A stretch of DNA of 7,994 bases, taken from assembly GCA_913031555.1 (NCBI GenBank), contig CAJWDO010000067.1:1-7994 (forward strand), given 5' to 3'. Shown here piece by piece: positions 4,947-7,994 of the stretch (its first letter is position 1; each line of letters starts with the position of its first letter). Under the pieces are notes generated by a model. It had not been told where the DNA came from, searched no databases, and saw nothing but the letters and a program-made list of their open reading frames with translations. Origin of the DNA: an uncultured Alphaproteobacteria bacterium. GTDB taxonomy: Bacteria; Pseudomonadota; Alphaproteobacteria; Puniceispirillales; Puniceispirillaceae. The translations under genes were made by a program, and so were the position numbers.

Positions 4947-6282
4947 GCCAAGCCGCACAGCAGCAACATCATCTCCGCCTCAGGTCTCCCGCCAGCCAGC
5001 GAAGAGCGGCCTTGCCAGCCGGCTCGCCGCTTTCAACGCGCTGAAAGATATTTCCGGTGGCAAGCATCTCGATGACGCCATGCGCCATGCTGGCGATCTG
5101 TCGCAGCGCGACCGTGCGTTTGTCCGGCTTCTGGTCACAACGGTGCTTCGCCGCAGTGGGCAGATCGACAAGGTTCTTGGCGAGATCATGACCAAACGCC
5201 CGGCAGGGCGCACCCGTGACGCCATCGAGATCATGCGTCTTGGCGCGGCGCAATTGCTGTTCCTTGGGACCGGCGCCCATGCCGCCGTTGACAGCACGGT
5301 GGATCTGATGCGCGCCGCCGGCTTTGTCAGCATGACCGGCCTTGCCAATGCGGTGATGCGCCGCCTGTCACGGGACGGTGCGGACATATTGGCGACCACC
5401 GGTCCGGAAGACAATCTGCCAGAGTGGATTCGCCAGAGCTGGACCCGCCATTGGGGGCTGGAGCGAACCCGGCAAACAATGGAACTGGCGATGATGCCAC
5501 CGTCGCTGGACATCACTCCGGCAGGTGATCCCGCTGAATGGGCGGCGCGCCTTGGCGGCGTGCTGGTCGACGGTCACACGATCCGCCGTGAGTTCGATGG
5601 CGATCCGACACAGCTTGCCGGATTCGAGGATGGTAGCTGGTGGGTTCAGGACGCCGCCGCCGCCCTGCCCGCGCGCCTTTTCGGCGACATTGCCGGATGC
5701 CGCGTGGTGGATCTGTGCGCGGCCCCCGGCGGCAAGACAGCCCAACTTGTCGCCGCCGGCGCGAAGGTGACCGCCATCGACACGTCCGATCGCCGTCTGC
5801 GAATCCTGCGCCGCAACCTGCAACGCCTTGGCATGTCGGCCGAGCTTGTGAAGATCGATGGTCGGCGTTATCGCCCTGAAGACAGGGTCGATGCCGTGCT
5901 GATCGATGCGCCCTGTTCGGCGACCGGAACGCTGCGCCGCCGTCCTGACGTGCCCTGCCATCGCACATCTGCGGATGTGTATAATATGGTGAAGACGCAA
6001 GGCGAACTTCTCGCCGCCGCCACCGAATGGCTGGCCCCCGGGGGCTGCCTTATTTACGCCACCTGTTCACTGCAGCATGACGAAGGTGAAGCCATAATCG
6101 ATGCATTCCTGCGCCGACCGGACAACCATATGATCATCGACCCCGTCTCGCCGGATGAAGCCGGATGGTTCTCGCCGGCGCTGACCGATATCGGGACGCT
6201 GCGGATCATACCGGCGGATTTTGCGTCGCTTGGCGGTGTTGACGGTTTCTTCATCGCACGGTTGAAATCAAGCTTGGTATGA
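4909..6282 (+). CDS. rsmB: 16S rRNA (cytosine-5) methyltransferase RsmB (Sun/Fmu)
   Basis: A protein of 457 residues. Known for the family: SAM-dependent m5C methylation of 16S rRNA (C967 in E. coli) in the cytoplasm, before 30S assembly. Seen: a basic N-tail; a NusB-like RNA-binding helical domain at about 25-170 (ASRLAAFNALKDI, then LSQRDRAFVRLLVTTVLRR); a linker; then the Rossmann methyltransferase with DLCAAPGGK at 268-276 for SAM, AIDTSDRRLRILRRN for the ribose acidic residue, DAPCSATGT at 333-341 with Cys336 (the releasing Cys), and ATCS at 384-387 with Cys386 (the nucleophile). Both catalytic cysteines are present. Start choice is uncertain: in-frame ATGs at 4909, 4921 and 4933 all lack a ribosome site, and the open frame continues upstream opposite the DUF1674 gene. 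If the divergent promoter is real, 4933 is the best start. It is followed by the heparinase-like gene after 22 bp. Confidence 0.95.
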   Translation: MKTYMPRDMRKNKPSRTAATSSPPQVSRQPAKSGLASRLAAFNALKDISGGKHLDDAMRHAGDLSQRDRAFVRLLVTTVLRRSGQIDKVLGEIMTKRPAGRTRDAIEIMRLGAAQLLFLGTGAHAAVDSTVDLMRAAGFVSMTGLANAVMRRLSRDGADILATTGPEDNLPEWIRQSWTRHWGLERTRQTMELAMMPPSLDITPAGDPAEWAARLGGVLVDGHTIRREFDGDPTQLAGFEDGSWWVQDAAAALPARLFGDIAGCRVVDLCAAPGGKTAQLVAAGAKVTAIDTSDRRLRILRRNLQRLGMSAELVKIDGRRYRPEDRVDAVLIDAPCSATGTLRRRPDVPCHRTSADVYNMVKTQGELLAAATEWLAPGGCLIYATCSLQHDEGEAIIDAFLRRPDNHMIIDPVSPDEAGWFSPALTDIGTLRIIPADFASLGGVDGFFIARLKSSLV

Positions 6283-6291
6283 CAGTGAGGC

Positions 6292-6298
6292 AGGAAGG
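6292..6298 (+). promoter_or_regulatory. Ribosome binding site of the heparinase-like gene
   Basis: AGGAAGG in the 22-bp gap after the rsmB stop, with a 6-nt spacer to the ATG at 6305. It supports that start and expression from the rsmB transcript. Confidence 0.65.
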
Positions 6299-6304
6299 CA
6301 TCTG

Positions 6305-7903
6305 ATGGTGGGGCGTGACGACAGTCAATCGGCAACGATCATGCCCTTGCGACTGTCGGGCATTGAACGGATGTTCCGCCAGAGCGGCCTGTTCAGGTGG
6401 CAGATTCGCGGCGCACCGCGAAGTCTGCTGCGTGCCGGCCTGCAAGACCCCTGGCGCGGTGATTCGCAGGCTGGCGCGAGACTGGCGACAGGCGAGATGG
6501 CGCCGGATCGTGATGATGAAGACAGCGCGCGTTTCACATGGCTGTGCGACCTTCGTGCCGAGGGTGGCGACAAGGCGCGCGTCAAGGCGCGCGAGTTGAT
6601 CTCCCGCTGGATTTCCGACAACCAGAACTGGCACCTTCCCGGCTGGCGCCCCGACATCATGGGGCACAGGCTGGCACGCATGGCATTGAATTTTGGTTGG
6701 TATGGCGTTTCGGCGGATGAGGAGTTTCAACGCCGTCTTGCCGGTTCTGTCGAAATGCAGATCCGTTGCCTTGCCATGGACTGGCGACGCATGCGAAGCC
6801 TTGATGACCAGATCGGGGCGCTGCGCGGACTTGCCCTTGCCGAGGCTGCGATGGGCGCCGACTCGGCGCGGCTTGGCGCTCTTGTCGAGATATTGATGCC
6901 AAAGCTCACCGCCACCATCCGTCCCGATGGCGGCCATGTCAGCCGCATGCCGGACAGACATATCCTGATGTTGCGACACCTTGTTGAGATTCGCATGGCG
7001 ACGAGCCTTGTTGGCGCAGACGGTGCTGCGCTCGCCGACATCATCGAGCGTATGGGCGGACTTGTCCGGATGTGGCGTCACGGTGACGGGCGCCTCGCGC
7101 ATTTCAATGGTGCCGGCAGGGTATCAGGCGAGATCGTCGAGGAGACGCTCTCGCGCTCCGGCACCCGCAACAAGACCATACAGCAGGCCCCCTATAGCGG
7201 CTTCCTTCGCATCGGCAGCGGCCGCACGGTGGTCATCATGGATGCCGGCGAGCCTGTCACCGCGGCAGACGGCACAATCACCGGCCTTGGCACGCTGGGC
7301 TTTGAGATGAGTGTCGGCCAGGCCCAGCTGGTCGTCAATTCGGGTCAGATGATGACCGACCCGACGCTGCGCCGGGTGATGTGCTCGACAGCGGCGCATT
7401 CAACGCTTGGTCTCGACAATCAGAATTCATCGCGGCTTCAGGATGGCCGCCTCGCCACCGTATCGGGTGTCGAAGTTGGCGAGGCGCAGGCCGGCCTCCT
7501 TGCCGTCGCCTCGCATGACGGGTTCGAGACCTCGCACGGCATTCTGCATCATCGCAAACTGTACCTGCGAACCGGCGGCGCGAATCTTCGTGGCTCGGAC
7601 ATGCTGGAATATACCGGCGCGCCGGGCGAGATTCCCAACCTTGCCTATGTCCGCTTTCACCTTCATCCAAGGGTAACAGCGGCACCATTGCCGAACGGCA
7701 CCGTGCTGATGAAAATTCGCGGCAGCCGGGTGGGATGGACCTTCAAGGCGTCAGGCGGCAACGTCGAGGTCGAGAATTCGGTCTATTTCGAGGACGGCCT
7801 GCGCCAGGCCAGCCAGCAGATTGTCGTCAAGGCCATGGTCAGCGAAATCCGCACCACCGGGTCGCACGAGATCAAATGGGCCTTCATGCGCAGCGCCCAG
7901 TAA
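6305..7903 (+). CDS. Heparinase II/III-like family protein, no signal peptide
   Basis: A complete protein of 532 residues with the two-part heparinase II/III architecture. An N-terminal alpha-helical toroid spans about 15-275, with NWHLPGWRPDIMGHRLARM at 108-126 and RPDGGHVSRMPD at 206-217. A C-terminal beta-sandwich domain (PF07940-like) spans about 290-525, with AAHSTLGLDNQNSSR at 363-377, SHDGF at 403-407 and HGILHHRKLYL at 411-421. Known for the fold: polysaccharide lyases that cleave uronic-acid polymers. His365, His404 and His412 are candidates for catalytic or metal-site residues, but I cannot assign a substrate. The N-terminus has no hydrophobic signal peptide, so the protein seems cytoplasmic, unlike classic exported lyases. 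This rsmB-linked version recurs in alphaproteobacteria from memory, often followed by purH; purH is not visible here. The fold call is firm; enzymatic activity is uncertain. Confidence 0.9.
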   Translation: MVGRDDSQSATIMPLRLSGIERMFRQSGLFRWQIRGAPRSLLRAGLQDPWRGDSQAGARLATGEMAPDRDDEDSARFTWLCDLRAEGGDKARVKARELISRWISDNQNWHLPGWRPDIMGHRLARMALNFGWYGVSADEEFQRRLAGSVEMQIRCLAMDWRRMRSLDDQIGALRGLALAEAAMGADSARLGALVEILMPKLTATIRPDGGHVSRMPDRHILMLRHLVEIRMATSLVGADGAALADIIERMGGLVRMWRHGDGRLAHFNGAGRVSGEIVEETLSRSGTRNKTIQQAPYSGFLRIGSGRTVVIMDAGEPVTAADGTITGLGTLGFEMSVGQAQLVVNSGQMMTDPTLRRVMCSTAAHSTLGLDNQNSSRLQDGRLATVSGVEVGEAQAGLLAVASHDGFETSHGILHHRKLYLRTGGANLRGSDMLEYTGAPGEIPNLAYVRFHLHPRVTAAPLPNGTVLMKIRGSRVGWTFKASGGNVEVENSVYFEDGLRQASQQIVVKAMVSEIRTTGSHEIKWAFMRSAQ

Positions 7904-7994
7904 AAATGCGCCCGATAATGACGCAGTAAAGATGCCGCCACCAACCTGCTTCGCATTGCCATCGGCGGGCGGCTTTGTCATAAGGCAGGCGAAC

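Noticed and set aside
6251..7102. Minus-strand open frame of 283 codons opposite the heparinase-like gene
   Set aside because: It is antisense to a gene with conserved heparinase motifs and a good ribosome site; no domain is seen.
7934..7977. Possible terminator after the heparinase-like gene (GCCGCC pairing with GGCGGC, then TTTGT)
   Set aside because: The stem is only 6 bp with a loop of about 28 nt and a poor T-run, so it is too weak to call.
7932..7994. Open frame starting ATG at 7932 and running off the right edge
   Set aside because: Its 21 visible residues match no family I recognise (not PurH-like) and no ribosome site precedes it.

Overview
The window looks like chromosomal DNA of an alphaproteobacterium. 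It is GC-rich and tightly packed. It carries several lineage markers side by side: a DUF1674 (SDHAF4-like) protein, a DUF1491 protein, and rsmB followed by a heparinase II/III-fold gene. A marine Rhodospirillales- or SAR116-like source is possible, but that is a guess. I see no tRNA, rRNA, CRISPR array, insertion sequence or phage gene.

Layout. Eight genes run leftward on the minus strand from about 4910 to the left edge: DUF1674, DUF1491, dusA (tRNA dihydrouridine synthase), yciB/ispZ (inner-membrane septation protein), a B12-binding corrinoid protein, a DUF1638 protein, a small protein of the misnamed 'virulence factor' family, and a methylenetetrahydrofolate reductase (MTHFR)-like gene cut by the left edge. 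Two genes run rightward from about 4909 to 7903: rsmB (16S rRNA m5C methyltransferase) and a heparinase II/III-like gene, 22 bp apart. Bases 7904-7994 hold no gene I can support.

How the genes work together. The left third (1 to about 2435) reads as a one-carbon, corrinoid methyl-transfer module. The corrinoid protein would carry the methyl group on cobalamin, and the MTHFR-like enzyme would link methyl-THF with methylene-THF. DUF1638 and the small 'virulence factor' protein are uncharacterised partners in the same tightly spaced unit. No substrate methyltransferase or corrinoid-reactivating protein is visible; they may lie beyond the left edge. The middle (2567-4910) is housekeeping: tRNA modification, cell envelope, and a probable succinate dehydrogenase assembly factor. 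The right part is rRNA modification plus a carbohydrate-lyase-fold protein with no signal peptide.

Non-coding structure. The DUF1674 and rsmB genes diverge with their start codons touching, so their promoters must lie within very few bases or inside each other's coding sequence. An exact 11-bp tandem repeat lies upstream of dusA. A 12-bp coding repeat follows the DUF1638 start codon. Two gaps in the minus-strand series, 575-727 and 2423-2566, hold no gene; the second contains the ribosome binding site of the corrinoid protein.
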